DNA of 64,000 nt from JACQHM01 sp964535215. GTDB taxonomy: Bacteria > Methylomirabilota > Methylomirabilia > Methylomirabilales > JACQHM01. The translations under genes and the position numbers were made by a program. The notes under the pieces were generated by a model. That model worked only from the letters and a program-made list of their open reading frames with translations. It had not been told where the DNA came from and searched no databases. The stretch is from NCBI GenBank assembly GCA_964535215.1, contig CAZHST010000003.1, positions 1 to 64,000 on the forward strand, read 5' to 3'. Shown one piece after another: positions 33,711 to 40,987 of the stretch (within the stretch, counting starts at the first letter, position 1; each line of letters begins with the position of its first letter).

Positions 33711-34217
33711 TTATCGGCCTGCCACCCAGACCAGGTGTCGCAGTTCAGGGATGAGGAGCTTCGTGACGGCAAGCCGAACGGCCCCTTCAGAGCCCGGCAG
33801 GCAGACGACGATCTTCCTTCCCGCCACGCCCAAAAGGGCCCGGCTCATGAAGGCCGAGGTCCCCACCTCGGCGTAGCTTAAGCTCCTGAACAACTCACCG
33901 AAGCCAGGAAGCGTCTTCACCAAGAGCGGTTCAATCGCTTCGATGGTGACATCCCGAGGGCTTAAGCCGGTGCCGCCGGTTGTCACCAGAAGATCAATGT
34001 CGGTCCCGAGGAGGCGTTTCACCTCCTCCTGGATCCTCGCGGCGTCGTTCGGAAGAAGGAGGTAGTGCACCAGTTCGTGACCCGCCTCGTTGAGCAACCG
34101 CTGGATCAAGCGACCCGACCTGTCCTCTTCGACCGAACGGCTATCGCTGATGGTGAGCTGAGCGTAGCGGATCGGACCGATCCCCGCCGCCTGATCTTGG
34201 TGCTCTCTGACCCCCAC
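33711..34217 (-). CDS. Molybdopterin adenylyltransferase / MoaB-MogA family
   Basis: 168 aa from a GTG at 34217 with AGGAGGG upstream. It contains the MoCF-binding motifs TTGGTGLSPRDVTIEAIEPL (TGGTG loop) and LPGSEGAVRLAV. The family adenylylates molybdopterin before metal insertion. It extends the cofactor genes at 20651-21313. MogA and MoaB cannot be told apart with certainty by eye. Confidence 0.9.
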   Translation of the reverse strand: MGVREHQDQAAGIGPIRYAQLTISDSRSVEEDRSGRLIQRLLNEAGHELVHYLLLPNDAARIQEEVKRLLGTDIDLLVTTGGTGLSPRDVTIEAIEPLLVKTLPGFGELFRSLSYAEVGTSAFMSRALLGVAGRKIVVCLPGSEGAVRLAVTKLLIPELRHLVWVAGR

Positions 34218-34226
34218 GCTCCCTCC

Positions 34227-34433
34227 TCATCCCCTTCCCCGCCTGCGCGAGATCGTCCAGAAGAAACGCTTTCGGGGGATCTCTTCCTGGATCCTGAGGA
34301 TTGTCGAATAGTCAACCCCCGTGATGGCTGAAAGCCTGAGGAGATCCCGTTCCAGAATCTTGTGCTGGCGCTCCATGAGGGAGATGAGCTCTCGTCGGAT
34401 CCGGTCGAATACATCCTCACCCTCTTCCTTCAT
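34227..34433 (-). CDS. Small helical protein of unknown function
   Basis: 68 aa from the ATG at 34433, which has a strong AGGAGG just upstream. The sequence is charged and helical (DVFDRIRRELISLMERQHKILERDLLRL), followed by a possible helix-turn-helix-like stretch (SAITGVDYSTILRIQEEI) and a basic tail (RRRGRG). It lies between the Mrp and MogA/MoaB genes with small gaps, suggesting one operon. I do not recognise a family. Confidence 0.6.
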   Translation of the reverse strand: MKEEGEDVFDRIRRELISLMERQHKILERDLLRLSAITGVDYSTILRIQEEIPRKRFFWTISRRRGRG

Positions 34434-34492
34434 AGGCCTCCTCTCTCTCCTTTTCAGAGCCTCCCGAACCGACGCGGAAGGCCAAGAGAGGT

Positions 34493-35572
34493 TTACAGGT
34501 TGGAAGCGCTTACCTGTTCTGACGACCCTTGGGGGATTGCACCTAAGGTTTCCACACTGACCCTGCCGGCTAGGGCCCGAGCCACCCGGCTGTAGATCTC
34601 GGTCACAGGAGAGGCAGGGTTCCTGATGGGAAGCGGACACCCTTCATCACCTGCCAGGCGAATCTCGGGATCCAAGGGGATCTCGCCTAGGAACGGTACC
34701 CCCAGAACCTCGCTCGCCCGCTTCCCTCCCCCCCGATCAAAGATCTCGGTGGACTCTCCACAGTGGGGACAGACGAAGTAGCTCATGTTTTCGATGATGC
34801 CGAGGATGGGCACCTTGAGCTGGCGGAACATGTTCAGGGTCTTGCTTCCGATGGCGGTGGCGACATCCTGAGGGGTCATGACGATCACCGCCCCGGTCAG
34901 AGGGATGGTCTGGCAGAGGGTGAGCTGGGCATCCCCTGTCCCTGGGGGGAGGTCAATCAGCAGGTAGTCCAGCCCGCCCCAGGCCACATCCTGTAACAAT
35001 TGGCGTACCGCCTGAGCCACCATCGGTCCCCGCCAGATCACCGGGGCCCCCTCGGGGAGGAGGAACCCCAAGGACATGAGCTTGACCTTGTAGTGCTCCA
35101 GGGGGATGATCTTTTGACCATCGCTTCTCGGCTGGTCCCGGATCCCCATGAGGACCGGGATGCTGGGGCCGTAGATGTCGGCGTCGAGGAGGCCTGTCGC
35201 CGCCCCCATCTCCGCCAGGGCTACCGCCAGGTTCACCGCAACGGTGGATTTCCCCACACCCCCCTTGCCGCTCCCGATGGCGATGGTGTGCTTGACGGCA
35301 GGGAGCGCCTGCCGGGCAGGCTGGGACCGTACCTGGGCCGTCACCTTCAGCTCGACATCTCTGACACCAGGCAAGGAAGCTACCACCCGCCTGGCCTCAC
35401 CTTCAATCTGACCACTCAGGGGACAGGCAGGGGTGGTCAGCTCCAAGGTAAAGCTCACCCTGGAGCCATCAACCCTCAGATCCTTGATCATCCCCAACGA
35501 GACCAGATCCCGACCAAGCTCCGGATCCTTGACCCGGCTCAACGCGGCCAAGACCTCTTGTTCACTGACCAT
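34493..35572 (-). CDS. Mrp/NBP35-type P-loop ATPase with DUF59 domain (Fe-S carrier)
   Basis: 359 aa. Residues 1-85 are a MIP18/DUF59 domain (VLAALSRVKDPELGRDLVSLGMIKD). The deviant Walker A IGSGKGGVGKST is near residue 100, followed by GLLDADIYGPS and DYLLIDLPPGTGD. The Fe-S-binding CxxC is in FVCPHCGES near residue 265. The family assembles or carries Fe-S clusters to target apoproteins in the cytoplasm. Two adjacent ATG codons follow GGAGGG; the second is used here. Confidence 0.92.
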   Translation of the reverse strand: MVSEQEVLAALSRVKDPELGRDLVSLGMIKDLRVDGSRVSFTLELTTPACPLSGQIEGEARRVVASLPGVRDVELKVTAQVRSQPARQALPAVKHTIAIGSGKGGVGKSTVAVNLAVALAEMGAATGLLDADIYGPSIPVLMGIRDQPRSDGQKIIPLEHYKVKLMSLGFLLPEGAPVIWRGPMVAQAVRQLLQDVAWGGLDYLLIDLPPGTGDAQLTLCQTIPLTGAVIVMTPQDVATAIGSKTLNMFRQLKVPILGIIENMSYFVCPHCGESTEIFDRGGGKRASEVLGVPFLGEIPLDPEIRLAGDEGCPLPIRNPASPVTEIYSRVARALAGRVSVETLGAIPQGSSEQVSASNL

Positions 35573-35648
35573 CATCCCTCCTCAACCGTCACCCCGGGGT
35601 GAAGGTCCCCATTGAGAGCCTCTAGGCCCCCCCTGTGAGGGGCAAACC

Positions 35649-36020
35649 CTAACGGGAGGACCTCCCCCTCCTCTCGGCAAGCCTCCGCTTCCCCTTCCAG
35701 TAGATGGCGCATCCCTCACACGGGAAAGTCTCGTGGGCACAGTGCCCGGCGATCTCCCAGCAGGGGGCGTACCTCAGCAACATCCGCACCCCTTCGATAC
35801 CGACCTTCTCTCCGTGGATCAAATGGCGAAGGCAGGTCAACCACTGGAGATCGTTTGGCGAGTAATACCGCTGGCCGTTTCGACGGGCCGGCTTGATCAG
35901 ACCTTTCAGCTCGTAGAGCCGAAGGGTCTGGTCGCTGACCCCGAGTCTTTCCGCCACGACCCCGATGGGAAAGAGGGGACGATCGGATTCCTCCAACGTG
36001 GTTACAAGGCTCGTGAGCAT
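35649..36020 (-). CDS. MerR-family regulator with C-terminal cysteine cluster
   Basis: 123 aa. The N-terminal winged HTH is clear: LFPIGVVAERLGVSDQTLRLYELKGLIKPARR, then QRYYSPNDLQWLTCLRHLI. The C-terminal part has four cysteines as CWEIAGHC...PCEGC, with spacing C-x6-C-x6-C-x2-C, suitable for zinc or an Fe-S cluster. The dimerisation helix is short. Its ligand and targets are unknown; it may control itself through the promoter at 36093-36120. Confidence 0.85.
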   Translation of the reverse strand: MLTSLVTTLEESDRPLFPIGVVAERLGVSDQTLRLYELKGLIKPARRNGQRYYSPNDLQWLTCLRHLIHGEKVGIEGVRMLLRYAPCWEIAGHCAHETFPCEGCAIYWKGKRRLAERRGRSSR

Positions 36021-36092
36021 AACTCCCAGAGGAGGAAAAGATTCATCCGGAGCTCAAGCATGAATTTGAGATGATTTGCTAACTACAACTTT

Positions 36093-36120
36093 AGTCTAAC
36101 GCTTTGTCAGCATTTGTCAA
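36093..36120 (-). promoter_or_regulatory. Putative promoter of the merR-type gene
   Basis: Minus strand TTGACA (36120-36115), 16-bp spacer, TAGACT (36098-36093). AT-rich DNA downstream with imperfect dyads could hold the regulator's own site. Confidence 0.45.
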
Positions 36121-36185
36121 GGATTTTCAGGACCCTTCCGGTCAGATTCCTTCGGCTCATGGAGAGGCGGGCCGACCCGGGCGGG

Positions 36186-36764
36186 TCAAGGGAAAGGGAG
36201 GTCAATCAGCTCCAAGAGCTGCCTCAGGATCCGGGCGGTCAAGCCCCAGATGGTATGGGGGCCATAGGTGTAGAAATAGACGGGGATCTCCTTACCACCC
36301 CGCATCCGGGTCTCCACCCGGAGCCGCCAGGGCTGTCTGAGCACGGCAAAAGGGAGGTGGATCAGTTCTGCGATCTCGACCTGATTCACTTGGAAAGGGT
36401 AAGGGTACGGGATGAAGCCGACGACAGGGGTGACGACGAACCCGGAGGTCACGGTCACGATATCATCGAGTTCTCCGATGATTTCCACGTGGTCAGGCTT
36501 GAGCCCGATTTCTTCCTCTGCCTCGCGAAGGGCTGTGGCCAGGAGGTCCGGGTCCCCCTCCTTCACCCCCCCACCCGGGAATGCGATCTCCCCTTTATGG
36601 CGTGAGAGGGTTTCGGTCCTTTTCGTGAGCAGGAGATAAAGCTCATCACCCTCTTCGTAGAAAGGGACCAAAACGGCTGCCCGCGCCAATCCCCTGGCGT
36701 CGAGGCACCGCCTTCTCCTCCCGCTTAAGGCCTTTCGGACCCTCACCTTTTCTGCAAGCTCCAT
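36186..36764 (-). CDS. Nudix hydrolase, CoA pyrophosphatase-like
   Basis: 192 aa from the ATG at 36764 (GGGAGGTGAGG upstream); a much longer open frame to 37010 overlaps the divergent promoter and is not used. The Nudix box is FPGGGVKEGDP...ALREAEEEIGL, with the REAEEEIGL metal-binding helix intact. RTETLSRHKGEIAFPGG and FVVTPVVGFIP match the NudL branch, which splits CoA into phosphopantetheine and 3',5'-ADP. Confidence 0.9.
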   Translation of the reverse strand: MELAEKVRVRKALSGRRRRCLDARGLARAAVLVPFYEEGDELYLLLTKRTETLSRHKGEIAFPGGGVKEGDPDLLATALREAEEEIGLKPDHVEIIGELDDIVTVTSGFVVTPVVGFIPYPYPFQVNQVEIAELIHLPFAVLRQPWRLRVETRMRGGKEIPVYFYTYGPHTIWGLTARILRQLLELIDLPFP

Positions 36765-36826
36765 AGCCTCACCTCCCAGCCACCTGGAGGCCGATGGATC
36801 TCCGGCAGGAAAGAAGGCCTTCCGCC

Positions 36827-36855
36827 TTGACTTCCCTTCGGTCTCCTGCCACAAT
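36827..36855 (+). promoter_or_regulatory. Putative promoter of the small lipoprotein gene
   Basis: TTGACT (36827-36832), 17-bp spacer, CACAAT (36850-36855), 30 bp before the ATG at 36886. Confidence 0.5.
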
Positions 36856-36885
36856 ACTTGCGGTCGCCTCAGCGATAGGAGAAAC

Positions 36886-37272
36886 ATGCAAGGAAAAAGG
36901 TGGCTCCTCCTCCTTTCCCTGGGACTTTCGGCCTGTGCCATGACGGCTTCGGAGATCCCCCACCAGCAGGTGATCCCTGTCCTCGAGGCTCCTCCAACCC
37001 AACCGTACACGGTCCTCCGTCACTTCATCGAGGTGGCAAACCTTTGCCGTACCGTGACGGGGACCCTAGACATCAGCACCGTGGTTGAGAAGGTCTACCG
37101 GGAGACTAGGGCCGATGCCATTATCAACCTGGAGATCCGGGAACGACAAACCCTTGACCAGGACATCATCGAGGGCCTCATGAACTTCGGCACCATGGGT
37201 CTGACCCGCTGCCGTAACACCGTGATCGAAGGTGACGCGATCCGGTTCGGCATCGAGGAGTCGAACCCCTAA
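36886..37272 (+). CDS. Small lipoprotein of unknown function
   Basis: 128 aa; TAGGAG precedes the ATG. The signal peptide ends in lipobox LSAC (MQGKRWLLLLSLGLSACAMT). The mature part contains FIEVANLCRTVTGTLDISTVVEKVYRETRADAIINLEI (in parts), resembling the TRL-like/DUF4156 small-lipoprotein folds where Cys-containing strands pack on a helix, but I cannot name a family. The last five codons and stop run into tRNA-Gly-derived sequence (37257 onward), so the natural C-terminus may have been replaced when the island inserted. Confidence 0.7.
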   Translation: MQGKRWLLLLSLGLSACAMTASEIPHQQVIPVLEAPPTQPYTVLRHFIEVANLCRTVTGTLDISTVVEKVYRETRADAIINLEIRERQTLDQDIIEGLMNFGTMGLTRCRNTVIEGDAIRFGIEESNP

Positions 37273-37308
37273 CGTCCAGCCTGGGAAAGCAGGTCACCAG
37301 CTGATAAG
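37257..37308 (-). repeat. Degenerate tRNA-Gly fragment (island left boundary)
   Basis: Aligned with the intact tRNA-Gly at 47055-47129, this segment keeps GGAGTCGAACCC, ACGTCCAGC, TGGGAA and GCTGA in the same order (plus-strand reading), covering T, variable, anticodon and part of the D arm. Mismatches in the anticodon stem and absent acceptor arms make it non-functional. It marks an old recombination junction. Confidence 0.7.
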
Positions 37309-37383
37309 TCGCTGGCGTCTGTTCACGACCCAGAGGGGTGCATAGGTCGCCGGAGGTGAGGAAAAGTCGCCATGCTCGGCCAT
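37294..37383 (-). pseudogene. Remnant of a DUF3467-like gene
   Basis: A 29-codon frame starting MAEHGDFSSPPATYAPLWVVNR matches the start of the gene at 42813-43073 (MAERSEEIQVQ...PPPATYATLCIVNR) after a deletion of about 12 codons, then runs into the tRNA fragment and stops. The ribosome site and upstream DNA to about 37468 are also conserved with 43072-43164. Confidence 0.7.
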
Positions 37384-37545
37384 CGCTACCCCTCCTTTTC
37401 CCCAAAGGCTGGCTTATAACTAACATAGCGGGTGGGGAGCGTCAAGGGATATCTCCTAAAGGCCTAAGAGGAAGCGTCGTCTCTTGAGGAAGGATAAGCC
37501 GGAGGCGAGAGGAGAGATAACTTCGCAGGTCCTGTTGAACCTGAG

Positions 37546-37812
37546 CTAGTGACAATGGGGGCTGAAAGCGGTGACGTCCACTGTCAATCCAGCCTCCCGA
37601 AGAAGTCGGCGCAGAACCTTGGCATCCTCCTCAGGGATCGGCTCCCCGTGCTTAAGACAGCTTTCGAGGTAACACTGGATGGCTTTGCGGATGCTCGCCA
37701 AGGCTTCCTCCCGCGGGTCTCCTTGGCTCATGCAGCCGGGGAGCGCAGGGACCCACACAGCATAGCCTCCTCCCTCCTCTGATTCCAAGATCACACGATA
37801 GCGCCGGATCAT
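37546..37812 (-). CDS. HicB-family antitoxin-like protein, orphan
   Basis: 88 aa from the ATG at 37812 (GAGGGAG upstream). RYRVILESEEGGGYAVWVPALPGCMSQGDPREEALASIRKAI (in parts) is the HicB fold, an RNase H-like domain that binds the HicA toxin. No HicA-sized gene lies on either side, so it is an orphan or works with a distant partner. The IS481-like element inserted 30 bp upstream of its start, which probably removed its promoter. Confidence 0.85.
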   Translation of the reverse strand: MIRRYRVILESEEGGGYAVWVPALPGCMSQGDPREEALASIRKAIQCYLESCLKHGEPIPEEDAKVLRRLLREAGLTVDVTAFSPHCH

Positions 37813-37855
37813 CACTTCTCCCTCGCTGGTTTTTTCATACTTGCTGGCCGACAGC

Positions 37856-37963
37856 GCATCGTTCAGCCTCTGACCGACACCGCATCGTGCAGGTTTATGT
37901 CATCTTGAGCCGACCGCGTATCGTGCAGGTTTTGACGGATCTCACCGCCACATCATCGTGCAG
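37856..37963 (+). repeat. Subterminal ATCGTGCAG repeats of the IS481-like element
   Basis: Four copies of an 11-mer close to GCATCGTGCAG at 37856-37866, 37882-37892, 37918-37928 and 37953-37963, plus one inverted copy at the right end (39249-39259). They are probably transposase-binding sites. Confidence 0.7.
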
Positions 37964-38041
37964 GATGGGACCCTCTCTCCCGACCACTTCCAGTATAGTC
38001 ACTCCTGGTAACCGTCAGCGCGGCCAACAGGAGGGACGATC

Positions 38042-39229
38042 ATGCATGACGAACTGTCGGACCGCCAGAACGCCATCCGGCTCCGTCTGGCGGGTGAGAG
38101 TGTCGAGAGCATCTGTCGGAGCCTAAAGCGGTCTGAGCGATGGGTGCCCAAGGGGTGGCAACGCTACCTGACCTCCGGCCCCGAAGGGTTGTACGACCTG
38201 ACGCGGGCCAACCACCGGGTGGTCAACCGCACCCCGCCCTCTATCGAGCGGGCGGTGGTAAGTGTCCGACGCCGCTTGGCCGCCCGGGCCACGCCGCAGA
38301 CCCGCTACAGCTTGGTCGGGGCCCCGACCATTCGCGAAGAGCTGAAGAGCCTGGGGCTGGCGCCGCTGCCCTCCCTGCGCACCATCGAACGGATCCTGAC
38401 CCGGACCGATCTGACCTGCCCGCCGGTCCGGCTGGCGCGGCGCTTGGCCCGGACCGACTATCCGGGGCCCCAGGCCCACGACTCCAACCAGGTGCCCCAG
38501 GTCGACGTCGTCGGCCCCCGGTATCTCCAGGGCGACAAGACCGCCTACTCGTTCCTGGTCTGCAAAGACCGGTTTGACCAAGCGGTCTACATCGAGTTCG
38601 TCCGTAGCCGGGAGACGGACACGGTCCTCGCCTTCCTGGTTCACGCCTGGCAGCACCTGGGCCTGCCCGAGCGGGTGCAGTTCGACAACGGGCGGGAGTT
38701 CTGTGGCTGGGGGCGCTGGCCCCGCTCGCTCAGCCGGGTCATCCGGCTGTGTCTGCGCCTGGGCCTCGAGCCCGTCTTCATCCCGGAAGGGAAGCCGCAG
38801 CGTAACGGCTCGGTGGAGCAGTTCAATGGCTGGTTTCAACCGGTGCTGCTGCGCCGCCGCTTCCGCTGGCCCGGCTCCGTCCGCCGCGAACTGCAGCGGT
38901 TGATGACGAGCGTCAATGAGCAACATGTCCCTCCGCAGCTGGGCTACCAGACACCGGCGAAGTACCGACGGGGCCAGCGCTGGCGCAAGCTGCCCGCCAA
39001 CTTTGTGGGGGAGTCCCGCCCGCTGCCGGTTGCGGCTGGAAAGGTTACCTTCATCCGATTGGTCTCCGCCCGTGGCGAGATCAAAATCCTGGGCGAGACG
39101 CTCAAGGTCGGCAAGCGGTGGAAGTTCCAGTACATCCGGGCCACCCTCTCCACAGAAGCCCAGCGGGTGAAGGTCTATCATAACGGGCGCTTGGTCAAAC
39201 AGCTGAGCTACAAGTTGCGAAAGCACTGA
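38042..39229 (+). CDS. IS481-like DDE transposase
   Basis: 395 aa; AGGAGG seven bases before the ATG. N-terminal HTH (NAIRLRLAGESVESICRSLKRSERWVPKGW), then an rve integrase core with the DDE triad in QVDVVGP, VQFDNGREF and NGSVEQFNGWF. The tail (KYRRGQRWRKLP) is typical of IS481/IS3-related enzymes. The frame is complete and the element has perfect ends, so it may be active. Confidence 0.9.
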   Translation: MHDELSDRQNAIRLRLAGESVESICRSLKRSERWVPKGWQRYLTSGPEGLYDLTRANHRVVNRTPPSIERAVVSVRRRLAARATPQTRYSLVGAPTIREELKSLGLAPLPSLRTIERILTRTDLTCPPVRLARRLARTDYPGPQAHDSNQVPQVDVVGPRYLQGDKTAYSFLVCKDRFDQAVYIEFVRSRETDTVLAFLVHAWQHLGLPERVQFDNGREFCGWGRWPRSLSRVIRLCLRLGLEPVFIPEGKPQRNGSVEQFNGWFQPVLLRRRFRWPGSVRRELQRLMTSVNEQHVPPQLGYQTPAKYRRGQRWRKLPANFVGESRPLPVAAGKVTFIRLVSARGEIKILGETLKVGKRWKFQYIRATLSTEAQRVKVYHNGRLVKQLSYKLRKH

Positions 39230-39356
39230 CGGACGAAACGCGCAAAAACTGCACGATGCGCTGGCGGTTACCACCGATCAAAATCTGCACCCAGGAGCGC
39301 TGTCGGCCAGCACATACTCCTATAGCACTGGGCTAGTCAAGAGCTTTCTACAAGCG

Positions 39357-39650
39357 CACTGAAACTCCAACATAAGAACCGAAACGTCGCCTGATGTCCG
39401 GCTCCTCCTTGAAGATTGGCGATCAGTCGCAAGCTGCCAGCGATGATGCCGGCTCGGCACCGTGCGGCGAAGGGCCTAAGAAAATCCATGAGTTAGCTGG
39501 ATTATCCGGTGCTGCCGGGCACCAGGAAACAGCGATAACCCTATGAGGTTCCTGAACAAGGGTCCTCTTCCCCCTTTCGAGGCTTTGTCAGGAGTGTCCT
39601 CAATGTTTTCAATGGGTTAGCTAGGGCCTGAGCTTATGTTGGAATTTCAG
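39357..39650. mobile_element. MITE-like non-autonomous element, 294 bp
   Basis: Inverted ends CTGAAACTCCAACATAAG (39359-39376) and CTTATGTTGGAATTTCAG (39633-39650) match at 17 of 18 positions. The flanks carry an 8-bp direct repeat TACAAGCG (39349-39356 and 39651-39658). No coding frame of note lies inside. No element in this window has these ends. Confidence 0.75.
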
Positions 39651-39810
39651 TACAAGCGGCAGATTTCAGCAGCGGTCTCCGGGAAGATCGTACCAAAATA
39701 AAAAAGCCCGAACCGAAATTCGCTTGCTGTCCTATTTCACCTCCACAAAGGGAGGAGGAATGAAGTAGAATGGGGCTCCAAATCCTCAATCAAGAAAGGA
39801 GCCCGCTTCG

Positions 39811-40248
39811 ATGTCCCGGAAAGCCAAGAAGAATAGGAAACAGTGGATCCAGTTCTGTTGTCAGAACCCAGACTGTGAGTTATACGGCCAGAAAGGCTTG
39901 GGCAATCTCCATCAACACGGCTTCTCGGACCAGGCCCACACGATCCCCATGCTTCGGTGTCGGCAGTGTAAGAAAGAGTTCTCGGCCCGCAAAGGCACCC
40001 CGCTGTTTGGCAGTCGGCTGGCTGTTGAGAAGGTGGAGCAGATTGGTGCGCATCTCGCGGAAGGGGATGGGATCCGCAAGACCGCGCGGCTGACCAAGGT
40101 GGCCAAGGAGACGGTGCAGCGCTACAGCCGCTTGCTGGGGCAGCATGGGAAGGCCCTCCATGATGAACAGGTGCGGCACGTGACAGTGCAGGAAGCTCAG
40201 ATGGACGAAGCCTGGAGTTTTGTGGGGAAAAAAAGACCGGCGGTGTGA
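39811..40248 (+). CDS. IS1-like transposase, upstream frame (zinc ribbon/HTH)
   Basis: 145 aa; AAAGGAG nine bases upstream. A zinc-binding part (CCQNPDCELYG...LRCRQCKKEFSARKGTPLF) is followed by an HTH (GIRKTARLTKVAKETVQRYSRLLG), as in IS1 InsA. It ends MDEAWSFVGKKRPAV just past a run of seven A (40228-40234). The first catalytic Asp (MDE) is already in this frame, so a fused product is needed for activity. Confidence 0.85.
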   Translation: MSRKAKKNRKQWIQFCCQNPDCELYGQKGLGNLHQHGFSDQAHTIPMLRCRQCKKEFSARKGTPLFGSRLAVEKVEQIGAHLAEGDGIRKTARLTKVAKETVQRYSRLLGQHGKALHDEQVRHVTVQEAQMDEAWSFVGKKRPAV

Positions 40249-40966
40249 TCCCGAGGCTCCGGCGGATGAGAGAGCTGGCAGCCAGTGGGATCATGTCATC
40301 TTGGATGCGGGCACCAAGCTGGGGGTGAGCTTGGTGGTCGGGGCACGGACGGAAGCGAACGCGTTGTCCCTGGTCCAAGACTTCGCGGCGCGGACCGATC
40401 AGCAGCTTCCCCAGATGTTCACGTCGGACCAGCATCGTCCTTACGCGAAGGCGCTTCTCCAGGTCTACGGGGAGTGGGTGGTACCTGAGCGCACGGGGAA
40501 ACCGGGCCGCCCGCGGAAGCCCTATCAGATGCCGCCCGAGGGGTTGGTGTATGCCCAGGTTCACAAGCATCGGCAGCGTGGCCGGGTGGTGCGGGTGACG
40601 GTGAAGGTGGTCTATGGCACGGAGGAGCAGATCCTCGCAGCACTGCGCCACTCGCCGGTCTCCCAGTGTGTCAACACCACGTTTGTGGAGCGCTACAACG
40701 CGACCGGACGCCAACACAACAGCCGGAAGCAGCGGAAGGTCTACAGCTTCTCGAAAGAGTGGGCCGACCATGACGCGATGAGTTGGTATGCCTTCAGCTA
40801 CTATAACTTTTGCCGGCCTCATGGCAGTCTGCGGGTCAAAATCGGGCGTAGGCGCTATCTCCAGCGGACACCAGCTATGGCCGCCAACTTGACCGATCAT
40901 ATCTGGAGCCTCTCAGAGTTTCTGAGCCACCCCCTTGCTTATCATGGAGGCGAGGTAGGACACTAA
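40220..40966 (+). CDS. IS1-like transposase, downstream frame (DDE core)
   Basis: About 248 codons, open from a TTG at 40220. It continues the upstream frame after the A7 run as VGKKDRRCDPEAPADERAGSQW. FTSDQHRPYAKAL holds the second Asp and TTFVERYNATGRQHNSRK the Glu, then SKEWADHDAMSWYAFSYYNFCRPHGSL. Reaching this frame needs +1 (or -2) slippage, or loss of one A, not the -1 shift usual for IS1. Confidence 0.85.
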   Translation: MWGKKDRRCDPEAPADERAGSQWDHVILDAGTKLGVSLVVGARTEANALSLVQDFAARTDQQLPQMFTSDQHRPYAKALLQVYGEWVVPERTGKPGRPRKPYQMPPEGLVYAQVHKHRQRGRVVRVTVKVVYGTEEQILAALRHSPVSQCVNTTFVERYNATGRQHNSRKQRKVYSFSKEWADHDAMSWYAFSYYNFCRPHGSLRVKIGRRRYLQRTPAMAANLTDHIWSLSEFLSHPLAYHGGEVGH

Positions 40967-40987
40967 GGAAATTCGGGCTCTGTACGT

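Larger units (their letters stand above)
37842..39312 (+). mobile_element. Intact IS481-like insertion sequence
   Basis: 1471 bp. Perfect 16-bp terminal inverted repeats TGCTGGCCGACAGCGC at 37842-37857 and 39297-39312. A 6-bp target duplication CATACT lies at 37836-37841 and 39313-39318. One transposase gene fills the interior. Both ends carry copies of an ATCGTGCAG repeat. Confidence 0.92.
39723..40967 (+). mobile_element. IS1-family-like insertion sequence
   Basis: 1245 bp. Imperfect inverted ends CTTGCTGTCCTATTTCACCTCC and (right end, inverted) CTTAGTGTCCTACCTCGCCTCC. An 8-bp target duplication GAAATTCG lies at 39715-39722 and 40968-40975, the size usual for IS1. Two overlapping frames encode the transposase. 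Confidence 0.88.
39703..40980. terminator. Terminator hairpin split by the IS1-like element
   Basis: Joining 39703-39722 to 40976-40980 (one target copy) gives AGCCCGAA-ccgaaa-TTCGGGCT preceded by A6, nearly identical to the hairpin at 46921-46944. On the minus strand it would have ended transcription of the integrase gene. Confidence 0.65.

Noticed and set aside
37250..37325. Possible functional tRNA-Gly
   Set aside because: The anticodon stem has a mismatch, the loop is enlarged and no acceptor stem pairs.
38123..39274. 383-codon frame antisense to the IS481-like transposase
   Set aside because: The plus-strand frame has the HTH and DDE motifs; the antisense one has none.
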